Source: Bradyrhizobium sp. AUGA SZCCT0176
GTDB lineage: Bacteria > Pseudomonadota > Alphaproteobacteria > Rhizobiales > Xanthobacteraceae
Direction of reading: 5' to 3'
Length of the DNA: 64,000 nt
NCBI RefSeq assembly: GCF_018130145.1
Contig: NZ_JAFCMB010000004.1
Span: 496,001 to 560,000, forward strand
The translations under genes and the position numbers were made by a program. The notes beneath the pieces were generated by a model, which was given only the letters and a program-made list of their open reading frames with translations, did not search any database and was not told the origin of the DNA. Of the stretch, positions 56,065 through 64,000 are shown piece by piece (position 1 is the first letter of the stretch; the number at the start of each line of letters is the position of its first letter).

Positions 56065-57570
56065 ATGATGGACCAAGAGAAAGTAAACATACTTCTGGTG
56101 GACGATCAGCCGGCAAAGCTGCTCGCCTATGAGGTCATCCTGAAGGAGCTTGGAGAGAACCTGGTCTCGGCCGCCTCGGGGCGCGAGGCGCTCGAGTTCC
56201 TGCTGAAGAACGACGTCGCCATCATCCTGGTCGACGTTTGCATGCCGGAACTGGACGGTTTCGAGCTCGCCGCGATGATCCGTGAACATCCCCGTTTCCA
56301 GAAGACGGCGATGATCTTCATCTCGGCAATCCAGGTCAGCGATCTGGACCGGCTGCGCGGCTACGAGATGGGCGCGGTCGACTACGTTCCGGTGCCGGTG
56401 GTGCCTGAAGTGTTGCGCGCCAAGATCAAGGTGTTCGCCGAACTCTATCGCAAGACCCGTCAGCTGGAGCGGCTCAATGTCGAACTCGAGGACCGGGTTC
56501 GCGCCCGCACCGCCGAACTGGAAGAATCCCATGCACGGCTTTTGGAAAGCGAGCAACGCCGGAGTCTCGCGATCGCCGCGGGAAAGATGGGGTCGTGGGA
56601 CTGGGACTGGGTCAATGGCGACTGGATGTGGGACGAGGGCCAGTATCAAATTCTCGGCGTCGATCCCGGCAGCATTGAGCTGACGCCAGCCAATATTCAG
56701 GCCCTGATCCATCCGGACGACGTCCCGGAACTGCACGATGCGTGGGCGAGCTTCGCCCGAGGCGAGAAATCATACGAAGCGGAGTTTCGCGTCATCCGCC
56801 CCGATGGCGAAGTGCGCTGGTGCGCGGGAACGGCCGCGGCGAGCACCGACAAGGACGGCCGCGTCATCCGCGTCAGCGGCGTGACGGTCGACATCACCGA
56901 ACGCAAACAGGCCGAAGAACGCCAAAACCTGCTGGCGCGCGAAGTCGATCACCGCGCCAAGAACGCGCTTGCGCTCGCGCAGTCGATCGTTCGGCTGACG
57001 CGCGGCGAAAACGTCAAGAGCTACATCCGCTCGGTGGAAGGACGCATCACCGCGCTCGCGCGGGTGCACACCGTGCTTTCGCTGTCGAGCTGGCAAGGCG
57101 CTGAAATAGGCAAGCTGATCGACGAAGAGCTGGCGCCATATTCGATGGGCGATCAGATCGCATTGCGCGGCGCCGAGGTGCAGCTGCAACCGGCGACCGC
57201 ACAGACGGTGGCTTTGGCGCTGCACGAGCTCGTCACCAATTCGGCCAAGTATGGCGCCCTGTCGGCGTTGACCGGCCGGCTATCGGTGAAGTGGGAGCTC
57301 GAGTCGGGCCTTCTCGAACTCGTCTGGATGGAGACCGGCGGGCCTGTGGTCGAAAAACCGGTATCAAGGGGATTTGGCACACGGAGCGTTATCGCCAGCA
57401 TCGAGTCGCAACTCGGCGGAAAGGCCGAATTCGATTGGCGCCCCGAAGGTCTCGTTTGCCGGCTCTTGGTCCCGCTGGCGCGCCAGACCGCGCCCGATCC
57501 GACTCCGCCTCGGAAAACCGTGCCGGATGAAGCCGGCAGCAGACGCGTTGGAAAGTCGGCCCGGCCGTAA
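56065..57570 (+). CDS. REC-PAS-HWE histidine kinase
   Basis: A 501-residue protein. The receiver domain (residues 6-125) has acidic DDQ and phospho-Asp in ILVDVCMPELDGF. A coiled coil links to a PAS domain (about 170-285: GSWDWDWVNGDWMWDEG and IHPDDV). An HWE kinase domain follows: DHRAKNALALAQSIVRL (phospho-His), HELVTNSAKYGALS and VWMETGGP. It lacks membrane helices. It likely acts directly downstream of the poly-HAMP kinase, whose stop is 11 bases upstream. Output partner unknown. HWE kinases often feed general-stress response regulators (family knowledge). Confidence 0.9.
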   Translation: MMDQEKVNILLVDDQPAKLLAYEVILKELGENLVSAASGREALEFLLKNDVAIILVDVCMPELDGFELAAMIREHPRFQKTAMIFISAIQVSDLDRLRGYEMGAVDYVPVPVVPEVLRAKIKVFAELYRKTRQLERLNVELEDRVRARTAELEESHARLLESEQRRSLAIAAGKMGSWDWDWVNGDWMWDEGQYQILGVDPGSIELTPANIQALIHPDDVPELHDAWASFARGEKSYEAEFRVIRPDGEVRWCAGTAAASTDKDGRVIRVSGVTVDITERKQAEERQNLLAREVDHRAKNALALAQSIVRLTRGENVKSYIRSVEGRITALARVHTVLSLSSWQGAEIGKLIDEELAPYSMGDQIALRGAEVQLQPATAQTVALALHELVTNSAKYGALSALTGRLSVKWELESGLLELVWMETGGPVVEKPVSRGFGTRSVIASIESQLGGKAEFDWRPEGLVCRLLVPLARQTAPDPTPPRKTVPDEAGSRRVGKSARP

Positions 57571-57585
57571 CGGCTGAAGGGCGGA

Positions 57586-57987
57586 TTACCGCGCCGCCGC
57601 CCCGGCAACGGCGCCCGCCGATGGCCGCATCGCCTGCCGGGCCGCGTCGATCGCGCGGATCAGGTCGGTCGGACGAAACGGCTTTTGCAGGCAGACCACG
57701 TCAGCCAGTTCAGGTGATTTGGACAGGAAGTCGAGCGCCGTCATGCCGGATATCGCGACAACAGGCAGGTCGGGCACCCGTTCGCGCATCGTCGCGATAA
57801 CATCGGAGCCGTTCGAACCCTGCAGGAAGATATCGACGATCGCGAGGTCGAAATCCTCAGCTTCGAATGCCTTCAATCCCGCTTCGGCGGTGGCGGCTTC
57901 GACGATTTCGAATTGGTTGATCCGCAGCACGATCGAGATCATCGTGCGCACGTCGGGTTGGTCGTCAATCACAAGAACGCGGGGCAT
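57586..57987 (-). CDS. single-domain response regulator
   Basis: A 133-residue stand-alone receiver. Acidic DDQPDV near residue 8, phospho-Asp in AIVDIFLQGSNGSDV, Ser/Thr in VVAISGM and the conserved Lys in QKPFRPTDL are all present. There is no output domain, so it may act as a phosphate sink, CheY-like or phosphorelay intermediate. It is convergent with the HWE-kinase gene (15 bases between stops) and divergent from the MASE4 kinase. Confidence 0.9.
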   Translation of the reverse strand: MPRVLVIDDQPDVRTMISIVLRINQFEIVEAATAEAGLKAFEAEDFDLAIVDIFLQGSNGSDVIATMRERVPDLPVVAISGMTALDFLSKSPELADVVCLQKPFRPTDLIRAIDAARQAMRPSAGAVAGAAAR

Positions 57988-58349
57988 TAAAAAAAATTCC
58001 GGATCGGCCGTGCAACAGCTTATGATGAAAGTCCGACGGACGGCGCAACGCCGCCGGCATTATTCGACCGTTCGGTAAAGGGACGGTTACCCCGGACACG
58101 TCTTTCCGGCACACCGCTTACGGGTAATATGTAACCTTGGGTTGATTCCATTCCACGTCAACGCGCTATAGTCTTTTGCCACCCGGCGCCTGAGTGAGTC
58201 CCCCGCTTCCCTGGTCCGCTTGTGTCCGCTACTCCTGCGGGTCGATATCCGCATATCGGCCTGATCTGTCGCCTCTGTGGATAGGTCAATGTGCGCGCGT
58301 TTGAAGCTGGTCCGATGGCGCGTTCGATGCCAGTTTGCCGGAGACGACG
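57988..58349. other. divergent promoter region between receiver and MASE4 kinase genes
   Basis: 362 bases without a gene. A run of eight A next to the receiver start (57989-57996) and the element TTGATT-N19-TATAGT (58142-58172, plus strand) are candidate promoter pieces; the spacing of the latter is longer than ideal. Otherwise nothing recognisable. Confidence 0.3.
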
Positions 58350-61130
58350 ATGCAGACGGGTGACGAGCGCAACATCTTTCTATCGACCCTGCCGGCCACG
58401 AAAAGTGACCGCATGCGGGCGCTCGCTGTCGTCGGCGTCTCGACGGTTCTGTTTGTCATCGCGGCAGTTTATGCCAGAGTGCCGCTTGCCCCCGTTCCGG
58501 CCTTCATTCCAAGTTATCAATCCGCGCTCGCGATCAACGATCTCATCACCGCGATCCTGCTGTTCTCGCAGTTCGCGATTTTGCGCTCGCGGGCGCTGCT
58601 GGTGCTCGCGAGCGGATATTTGTTCACCGCGGCCGCTGCGATCGTTCACGCCCTGAGCTTTCCGGGTGTCTTTGCTCCGACCGGGCTGCTCAATGCCGGC
58701 CCGCAGACAACCGCCTGGCTCTACCAGATCTGGCACATCGTATTTCCGGTTCTCGTGCTCGGCTATGCGTTCCTGAAAGACAAGGATGGCGGCCCGAAAA
58801 TACCGGGATCCGAGGTACGGGCGATCCTGGGCAGCATCATTGCGGTTGCGGCTGCCATATCCTTTGCCGCCTGGTTCGTCACCGCCAGACATGACCTGCT
58901 GCCTGTCATGATCAGCGGCGGACATTTCACCTACACGCTGATCGGTACCCTGTCGGCGGAAGTGCTTCTCAGCTTCGCAGCGCTGCTGATCCTGTGGCAC
59001 CGGCGACCGCATTCCGTGCTCGACGTCTGGCTGATGGTCGTGATGTGCGCCTGGATGTACGACATCGCGCTGTCCGGAATTCTCAACGCGGCCCGCTTCG
59101 ATCTGGGGTTTTACGCCGGCCGGATCTACGGACTTTGTGCCGCCAGTTTCGTCCTCGCAGTGCTCCTGATCGACAATGTCGCCCTGCAAGGCCAGTTGGC
59201 GCGGTTGCTCGACAAGCTGCGCCGCCAGGCCGCTTCCGAGCGGACCCTGCACACCGAACGCGAACGTCTTTTCAGCGCGGTCGTGGAATCGTCCAACGAC
59301 GCCATCATCACCAAATCGCTCGACGGCACCATCACCGCCTGGAATCGCGCCGCGGAACGCCTGTTCGGATTCATTTCGATCGAAGCTGTGGGCCGGCACG
59401 TCGACCTCATTGTCCCGACCGACCGGCGCGCCGAGGTACGCAACATCCTCGAACAGGTCGGCCGTGGCGAGAGGATCGAAGACCTCGAAACGGTGCGTAT
59501 CCACAAGGACGGGCGAACGGTGGATGTCCTGCTGACCATCTCGCCGATCCGCTCTGCCGCCGGCGAAATTATCGGCGCATCGAAGATCGCGCGCGACATT
59601 ACTGAAAGCAAGCGAACGCAAAAGGCGCTCAATCAGGAAATCGAGGAACGGCAGCGCATCTTCGAGACCTCGCACGACCTCATCTTGGTCACCGACAGCA
59701 GCGGGAATTTCATCCAGGTCAGCCCAAGCGCCAAGGTCATCCTCGGTTACGATCCGGCCGAAATGATCGGCAACAGCGCCATCCACTTCATCCACCCCGA
59801 CGATCTGGAAAGCACCCGCAATGAGATGCGCGCGGCGCGGCGCGGAAACCAACTGCGAAATTTCGAGACCCGCTACGTCCACAAGGACGGGCAGTCCGTC
59901 ACGCTGAACTGGACCGGCACGTGGTCAGAGCCGGTGAAACGGCATTTCTTCATCGGCCGCGACCTCACCGAGAAGCAGGCGGCGGAAGCCCAGTTGCGGC
60001 ACATCCAGAAGATGGACGCGATCGGCCAGCTGACCGGCGGCGTCGCGCACGACTTCAACAACATCCTGACCGTGATCACCGGGACCATCGGAATCCTGGA
60101 GGAATCGGTTGCCGACAAGCCCGAACTCGTCGCCATTACCAAATTGATCGACGAAGCCGCCGAACGCGGCGCCAACCTGACCAAGCATCTGCTGGCCTTT
60201 GCCCGCAAGCAGCCGCTGCAGCCCGTTGAAGTCGACGTCAATGGGCTGGTGCTGGAGGCCGCCAAACTGCTGCACCCAACGCTCGGCGAAAACGTCGAGA
60301 TCACGCCGCTGCTGGCCGAGGATGCATGGACGGCCCTGGTCGATCCGAACCAGCTATCGACGGCGGTGCTCAACCTTGCCCTCAACGCGCGCGACGCCAT
60401 GCCCAATGGCGGCAAGCTCGCGCTCGAGACCGGCAACATCTATCTCGACGAGAACTACGCCGGCATGCACAGCGAGGTCGTGCCCGGCCATTATGTGATG
60501 GTCGCGGTGAGCGATACCGGCACCGGAATCCCCGCAGCGCTGATCGAGCGGGTGTTCGATCCCTTCTTCACCACCAAGGAGGTCGGCAAGGGCACCGGCC
60601 TCGGGCTCAGCATGGTGTTCGGTTTCGTCAAGCAGTCAGGCGGCCATATCAAGATCTACAGCGAGGAAGGCCACGGCACGTCGGTCAAGATGTACCTGCC
60701 GCGCGCCACGGGATTGAACCAGACCGCCGCCGAAGCCGCGATATCAGCCAATGTCGAGGGCGGCACCGAGACCGTTCTCGTCGTCGAGGACGATTCGCTG
60801 GTGCGCCGTTACGTGATGACGCAGATCGAAAGCCTCGGCTACACCACGCTCGAGGCGGCCAATGCCAGCGAGGCCTTGCAGATCATCGATACCGCCCCGA
60901 CGCTGCATTTGCTCTTCACCGACGTCATCATGCCCGGCATGATGAATGGCCGCCAGCTGGTCGACGAAGCGCTGAAACGTCGCCCGTCGCTGAAGACCCT
61001 GTACACATCGGGGTATACCGAAAACGCCATCGTTCACCACGGCCGCCTCGATTCCGGCGTGCTGCTGCTCGCCAAGCCGTACCGCAAGTCCGAACTCGCC
61101 AGGATGTTCAGATTGGCGCTAGGCAGTTGA
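58350..61130 (+). CDS. MASE4-PAS-PAS hybrid histidine kinase
   Basis: A 926-residue membrane kinase. Residues 20-285 carry seven or so helices of a MASE4-like sensor (VGVSTVLFVIAAVYARVPLA, IVHALSFPGVFAPTG). Two PAS domains follow (SSNDAIITKSLDGTITAWNR at about 320; HDLILVTDSSGNFIQVSPSA at about 440). HisKA (GGVAHDFNNILTVITG), HATPase (GKGTGLGLSMVFGFVKQSGG) and a C-terminal receiver (LLFTDVIMPGMMNGRQLVDE) complete it. GGAGA precedes ATG 58350. Probably signals to the neighbouring kinases or receiver; the stimulus is unknown. Confidence 0.9.
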   Translation: MQTGDERNIFLSTLPATKSDRMRALAVVGVSTVLFVIAAVYARVPLAPVPAFIPSYQSALAINDLITAILLFSQFAILRSRALLVLASGYLFTAAAAIVHALSFPGVFAPTGLLNAGPQTTAWLYQIWHIVFPVLVLGYAFLKDKDGGPKIPGSEVRAILGSIIAVAAAISFAAWFVTARHDLLPVMISGGHFTYTLIGTLSAEVLLSFAALLILWHRRPHSVLDVWLMVVMCAWMYDIALSGILNAARFDLGFYAGRIYGLCAASFVLAVLLIDNVALQGQLARLLDKLRRQAASERTLHTERERLFSAVVESSNDAIITKSLDGTITAWNRAAERLFGFISIEAVGRHVDLIVPTDRRAEVRNILEQVGRGERIEDLETVRIHKDGRTVDVLLTISPIRSAAGEIIGASKIARDITESKRTQKALNQEIEERQRIFETSHDLILVTDSSGNFIQVSPSAKVILGYDPAEMIGNSAIHFIHPDDLESTRNEMRAARRGNQLRNFETRYVHKDGQSVTLNWTGTWSEPVKRHFFIGRDLTEKQAAEAQLRHIQKMDAIGQLTGGVAHDFNNILTVITGTIGILEESVADKPELVAITKLIDEAAERGANLTKHLLAFARKQPLQPVEVDVNGLVLEAAKLLHPTLGENVEITPLLAEDAWTALVDPNQLSTAVLNLALNARDAMPNGGKLALETGNIYLDENYAGMHSEVVPGHYVMVAVSDTGTGIPAALIERVFDPFFTTKEVGKGTGLGLSMVFGFVKQSGGHIKIYSEEGHGTSVKMYLPRATGLNQTAAEAAISANVEGGTETVLVVEDDSLVRRYVMTQIESLGYTTLEAANASEALQIIDTAPTLHLLFTDVIMPGMMNGRQLVDEALKRRPSLKTLYTSGYTENAIVHHGRLDSGVLLLAKPYRKSELARMFRLALGS

Positions 61131-61213
61131 AGCCTTGTTGACGGCCGATATATCGGCGAGGATGACCAGATATCGATGGCCGCAATCGGTGCGGACTTGA
61201 ACGGACCGGCATC

Positions 61214-62209
61214 TTGAAAAACCTTCTCACCGACATCTCCGGCGTTCGCGTCGGCCACGCCGACGACGCTTCCGTCGCATCCGGCGTTACCGCGATCATT
61301 TTCGATACTCCCGCGACCGCATCGATCGATGTCCGCGGCGGCGGCCCCGGCACCCGCGATGAAGCCCTGCTCAAGCCTGAAGCCACGGTCGAGGCCGTCG
61401 ACGCGATTACGCTCTCCGGCGGTTCCGCGCTTGGGCTGGATGCTGCGGGCGGCGTGCAGGCATGGCTCGCCGAACAGGGGCGCGGCCTGCGGATCCGTGA
61501 AGCGGTTATTCCGATCGTGCCCGGCGCGATCTGCTTCGATCTTCTCAACGGCGGCAACAAGGCCTGGGGACGTTTCCCGCCCTATCGCGATCTCGGCTAC
61601 GCCGCCGCCTGCGCGGCGGGCACCGATTTCGCGCTCGGCAGCGTCGGCGCCGGTCTTGGCGCCACCACCGCCAATTTCAAGGGCGGCCTCGGTTCGGCCT
61701 CCGCGCAAACCGAAGGCGGCGTCATGGTGGCGGCGCTTGCAGTGGTCAATGCCGTCGGCAGCGTGACGGTCGGCGACGGGCCGTGGTTCTGGGCGGCGCC
61801 GTTCGAGGTCGGCGACGAGTATGGCGGACGCGGACTGCCGCCGTCATTCACAAAGGACATGCTGAAGGCGCGGCTCAAGGGTGGCCCGGAACCGATCTCC
61901 GGCGAAAACACCACGCTGGTCGTTGTCGTTACCGACGCCGTGCTGACGAAAGCACAGGCCAAGCGCCTCGCGATGATCGCCCAAACCGGCATGGCGCGTG
62001 CGATCTACCCGGTGCATGCGCCGACCGATGGCGACGTCGTGTTTGCGGCTGCGACCGGCAGGAAGCCGGTCGATCCGCGGCACGGCCTCACCGAACTTGG
62101 GATGGTGGCGGCCAACGTGGTCGCCCGCGCGATTGCGCGCGGCGTCCACCAGGCGACCGCGCTGCCCTTTCTGGGCGCGCTACCGGCGTGGGGGGATCGC
62201 TTCGGCTAG
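61214..62209 (+). CDS. P1/S58-family peptidase (DmpA-like)
   Basis: A 331-residue protein of the N-terminal-nucleophile P1 family. Motifs ISGVRVGHADDASVASGVTA, TLSGGSALGLDAAGGVQAWL and GENTTLVVVVTDAVLTK are clear. The last block is the autocleavage site, where Thr (rather than Ser of DmpA) would be the nucleophile. Such enzymes are aminopeptidases or amidases. The start is TTG at 61214 (read as Met), with no nearby ATG fitting the conserved start. Confidence 0.82.
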   Translation: MKNLLTDISGVRVGHADDASVASGVTAIIFDTPATASIDVRGGGPGTRDEALLKPEATVEAVDAITLSGGSALGLDAAGGVQAWLAEQGRGLRIREAVIPIVPGAICFDLLNGGNKAWGRFPPYRDLGYAAACAAGTDFALGSVGAGLGATTANFKGGLGSASAQTEGGVMVAALAVVNAVGSVTVGDGPWFWAAPFEVGDEYGGRGLPPSFTKDMLKARLKGGPEPISGENTTLVVVVTDAVLTKAQAKRLAMIAQTGMARAIYPVHAPTDGDVVFAAATGRKPVDPRHGLTELGMVAANVVARAIARGVHQATALPFLGALPAWGDRFG

Positions 62210-62243
62210 GTCGCGATTACCGAAGCGTCGCCGGGTCTCTTGT

Positions 62244-62996
62244 TCAGGCGGTGACCGACAGCGACGCCGATGCTGTGGCCGAAGCCGAAATCGCCTGCGC
62301 CTGACGCTGGATCATCTTCTCGATGATATTATACGACGATGTTGCGGCGCTCGAAGCGCTCGCCGATGCGGCCGACGTCATCGTGACCTTGGAACCATCG
62401 GCATAGGTCAGCGATGTCGTCACCGAACCGTCGCTGTTGGTGACGGACGTACTGGATGCGCCCTGCAGCGCCTGCATCAGGGGATCGGAGTTCGATGCGT
62501 TCTCGCCCGAACCGCCGGCGCGATGGTGGCGGCCCTTGCCGCCCTTCAGTGCCGACGCCAGTTCGCCAAGACTGACCGAGCCGTCGCCGTCCTTGTCGAG
62601 CTTGCCGAAGACGCTGTCGGCATTATCGGAATTGGTGCCGCCGGCGCCCAGCGCATCGTTGAATTCCGATTTGGTGATCTTGCCGTCGCCATTGCCATCG
62701 ATCTGCGAGAACAGGCTTTTGAGCGCGTCCGAGCGGCTCGTGGGCTCCTGAGACGTCGATCCCGTGGTGGACTGGCTTTGCGCAGCCAGCAGCGCGCTCA
62801 TGGTTGCCGGCGAGATCTGCGAACCGCCGTTGCCTCCAGCGCTGCTGCTCGAACCGGTCGAGGCCGAGGCACTCGCGAACGAGTCGAACAGGCTTGTCTT
62901 GGCAGTTCCGGTGGCTTTTGCGGACGACGACTTCGAGGAAGTCAGCGCCTGCAGGGCATCGATCGCTGATGACGCGGCACCAAGAGCAAGCAACAT
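62244..62996 (-). CDS. EF-hand protein, XopAW-like
   Basis: A 250-residue protein with two canonical EF-hands, DGNGDGKITKSEF and DKDGDGSVSLGEL (about residues 98-145), in a Ser/Ala/Thr-rich, low-complexity background. The C-terminal tail ends IIEKMIQRQAQAIS. This pattern matches proteins annotated as XopAW-family calcium-binding effectors in rhizobia, but no type III genes are nearby and many such proteins are simply secreted or envelope calcium binders. No signal peptide of classical type is seen. Confidence 0.78.
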   Translation of the reverse strand: MLLALGAASSAIDALQALTSSKSSSAKATGTAKTSLFDSFASASASTGSSSSAGGNGGSQISPATMSALLAAQSQSTTGSTSQEPTSRSDALKSLFSQIDGNGDGKITKSEFNDALGAGGTNSDNADSVFGKLDKDGDGSVSLGELASALKGGKGRHHRAGGSGENASNSDPLMQALQGASSTSVTNSDGSVTTSLTYADGSKVTMTSAASASASSAATSSYNIIEKMIQRQAQAISASATASASLSVTA

Positions 62997-63259
62997 GACA
63001 GAACCCCAACAACGCCGCTCAGAGCGGCCCCTCGTTCATGCCGGTTCCTCAGCAAGCGCCGTGCCACGGCGAGAAACCCAACAAGACCGCGGTTTTCCTG
63101 ATCCCGCCCGGCCGCCAGGACGGGAACAGGATCGGCAATAGCTGCCCGCCGCGGCACATTTTTCCGCCCGACCGGAGTCATTTGCGGCCGCATTGCCCCC
63201 GGCCGCCCTGCATGTTACGCGGGGCCAATCTGTCCCTTGGAAGTGCACCGGGAGCGCAC

Positions 63260-63961
63260 ATGTCCCAGCAATTTGCGTCGCGTCCGCTCGTCATCGCCCC
63301 GTCGATCCTGGCTTCGGATTTCGCCAAACTGGGCGAGGAAGTCCGCGCGGTGGACACAGCCGGCGCCGACTGGATCCATCTCGACGTGATGGACGGGCAC
63401 TTCGTGCCTAACATTTCCTACGGCCCCGACGTCATCAGGGCGATGCGCCCGCATACCAAGAAAATCTTCGACGCGCATTTGATGATCGCGCCGTGCGATC
63501 CCTATCTCGAAGCCTTCGCCAAGGCCGGCTGCGACCAGATCACCGTCCACGCCGAGGCCGGTCCGCATCTGCATCGCTCGCTGCAGGCGATCCGCGCGCT
63601 CGGCAAGAAGGCCGGCGTCTCCCTCAATCCGGGCACGCCGGTAAGCGCGATCGAATATGTGATCGACCTGATCGACCTCGTGCTTGTCATGTCGGTCAAT
63701 CCCGGCTTCGGCGGCCAGGCCTTCATCCGCTCGGCGCTCGGCAAGATCAGCGACATCAGGGCGATGACCGCGGGCCGTCCGATCGATATCGAGGTCGACG
63801 GCGGCGTCGGTCCTGACGTCGCGGGTGAACTCGCCGCCGCCGGCGCCAACGCGCTGGTGGCGGGCTCCGCGGTGTTCAAGGGCGGCACCATGGAAGCCTA
63901 CAAGACCAACATTTCCGCAATCCGCAATGCGGCGGCGATGGCGCGCGGCGAAGCGATCTAG
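63260..63961 (+). CDS. rpe: ribulose-phosphate 3-epimerase
   Basis: A 233-residue TIM-barrel epimerase that interconverts ribulose-5-phosphate and xylulose-5-phosphate in the pentose phosphate and Calvin cycles. Signature blocks are [56 protein letters not shown] and [11 protein letters not shown]; all metal and catalytic residues are present. ATG 63260 follows GGGAG. Complete within the window. Confidence 0.95.
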   Translation: MSQQFASRPLVIAPSILASDFAKLGEEVRAVDTAGADWIHLDVMDGHFVPNISYGPDVIRAMRPHTKKIFDAHLMIAPCDPYLEAFAKAGCDQITVHAEAGPHLHRSLQAIRALGKKAGVSLNPGTPVSAIEYVIDLIDLVLVMSVNPGFGGQAFIRSALGKISDIRAMTAGRPIDIEVDGGVGPDVAGELAAAGANALVAGSAVFKGGTMEAYKTNISAIRNAAAMARGEAI

Positions 63962-64000
63962 AGCGCCGCCGGCCGCCGCGCGCTGCCAATCGCCACGCCA

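Overview
The window is GC-rich, densely packed chromosomal DNA from an alphaproteobacterium. The best guess is Bradyrhizobium or a close relative (Rhodopseudomonas/Afipia group). This rests on gene families and on several kinds of dispersed palindromic intergenic repeats that I associate with Bradyrhizobium. It is an inference from pattern, not a database match. I see no phage integrase, transposase, CRISPR array or rRNA. Genes run in operons with many 4-base ATGA/GTGA overlaps.

Region by region. 0-4 kb: a MarR regulator with an alpha/beta hydrolase, divergent from a secreted serine hydrolase, then a slipin. 4.2-8.6 kb: the oddest stretch. Two tandem degenerate tRNA-like genes have their own strong promoter, an upstream palindrome and a terminator hairpin. 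Nearby are a ParB-box-like mini-protein, a 53-residue double-glycine leader peptide, a DUF2778 L,D-transpeptidase and an RtcB RNA ligase with its motifs intact. 8.7-12.8 kb: a membrane glycosyltransferase (GT39), a GT2-GtrA fusion and three small proteins. 12.8-21.5 kb: a sulfate-ester acquisition operon with SulP permease, formylglycine-generating enzyme, cysteine-type arylsulfatase, ABC importer and an upstream Crp/Fnr regulator. 21.7-26.6 kb: DUF72, a Bug/TctC binding protein, DUF488, PhzF and a membrane adenylate/guanylate cyclase. 26.7-30.4 kb: a TetR-controlled ABC-2 efflux cassette with a perfect 20-bp operator. 30.8-33 kb: a second Bug/TctC protein, a second double-glycine peptide, DUF2000 and DUF4189. 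33.2-40.2 kb: an aerobic CO dehydrogenase-like cluster (coxG, S, M, D, E, split xdhC/coxI and a MoeA-MocA fusion) that lacks the catalytic large subunit coxL. 40.5-43.2 kb: pcaB, pcaD and pcaC of the protocatechuate branch of the beta-ketoadipate pathway. 44.3-49.5 kb: a complete branched-chain amino-acid-type ABC importer (livHMGFK). 49.8-61.1 kb: a signalling island with a 2095-residue soluble poly-HAMP hybrid kinase, a REC-PAS-HWE kinase, a stand-alone receiver and a MASE4 hybrid kinase. 61.2-64 kb: a P1/S58 peptidase, an EF-hand XopAW-like protein and ribulose-phosphate 3-epimerase.

How the parts fit. In the sulfatase operon, the importer would bring a sulfate ester into the cytoplasm. 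The sulfatase has no signal peptide and would cleave the ester there after the linked FGE activates it, and SulP would handle the released anion. The cox cluster carries structural genes plus cofactor-insertion genes (MoxR/VWA, XdhC, MocA), yet needs a large subunit from elsewhere. The best candidate for an undescribed system is the tRNA-like pair, which forms a self-contained transcription unit and lies 2.8 kb downstream of rtcB on the same strand.
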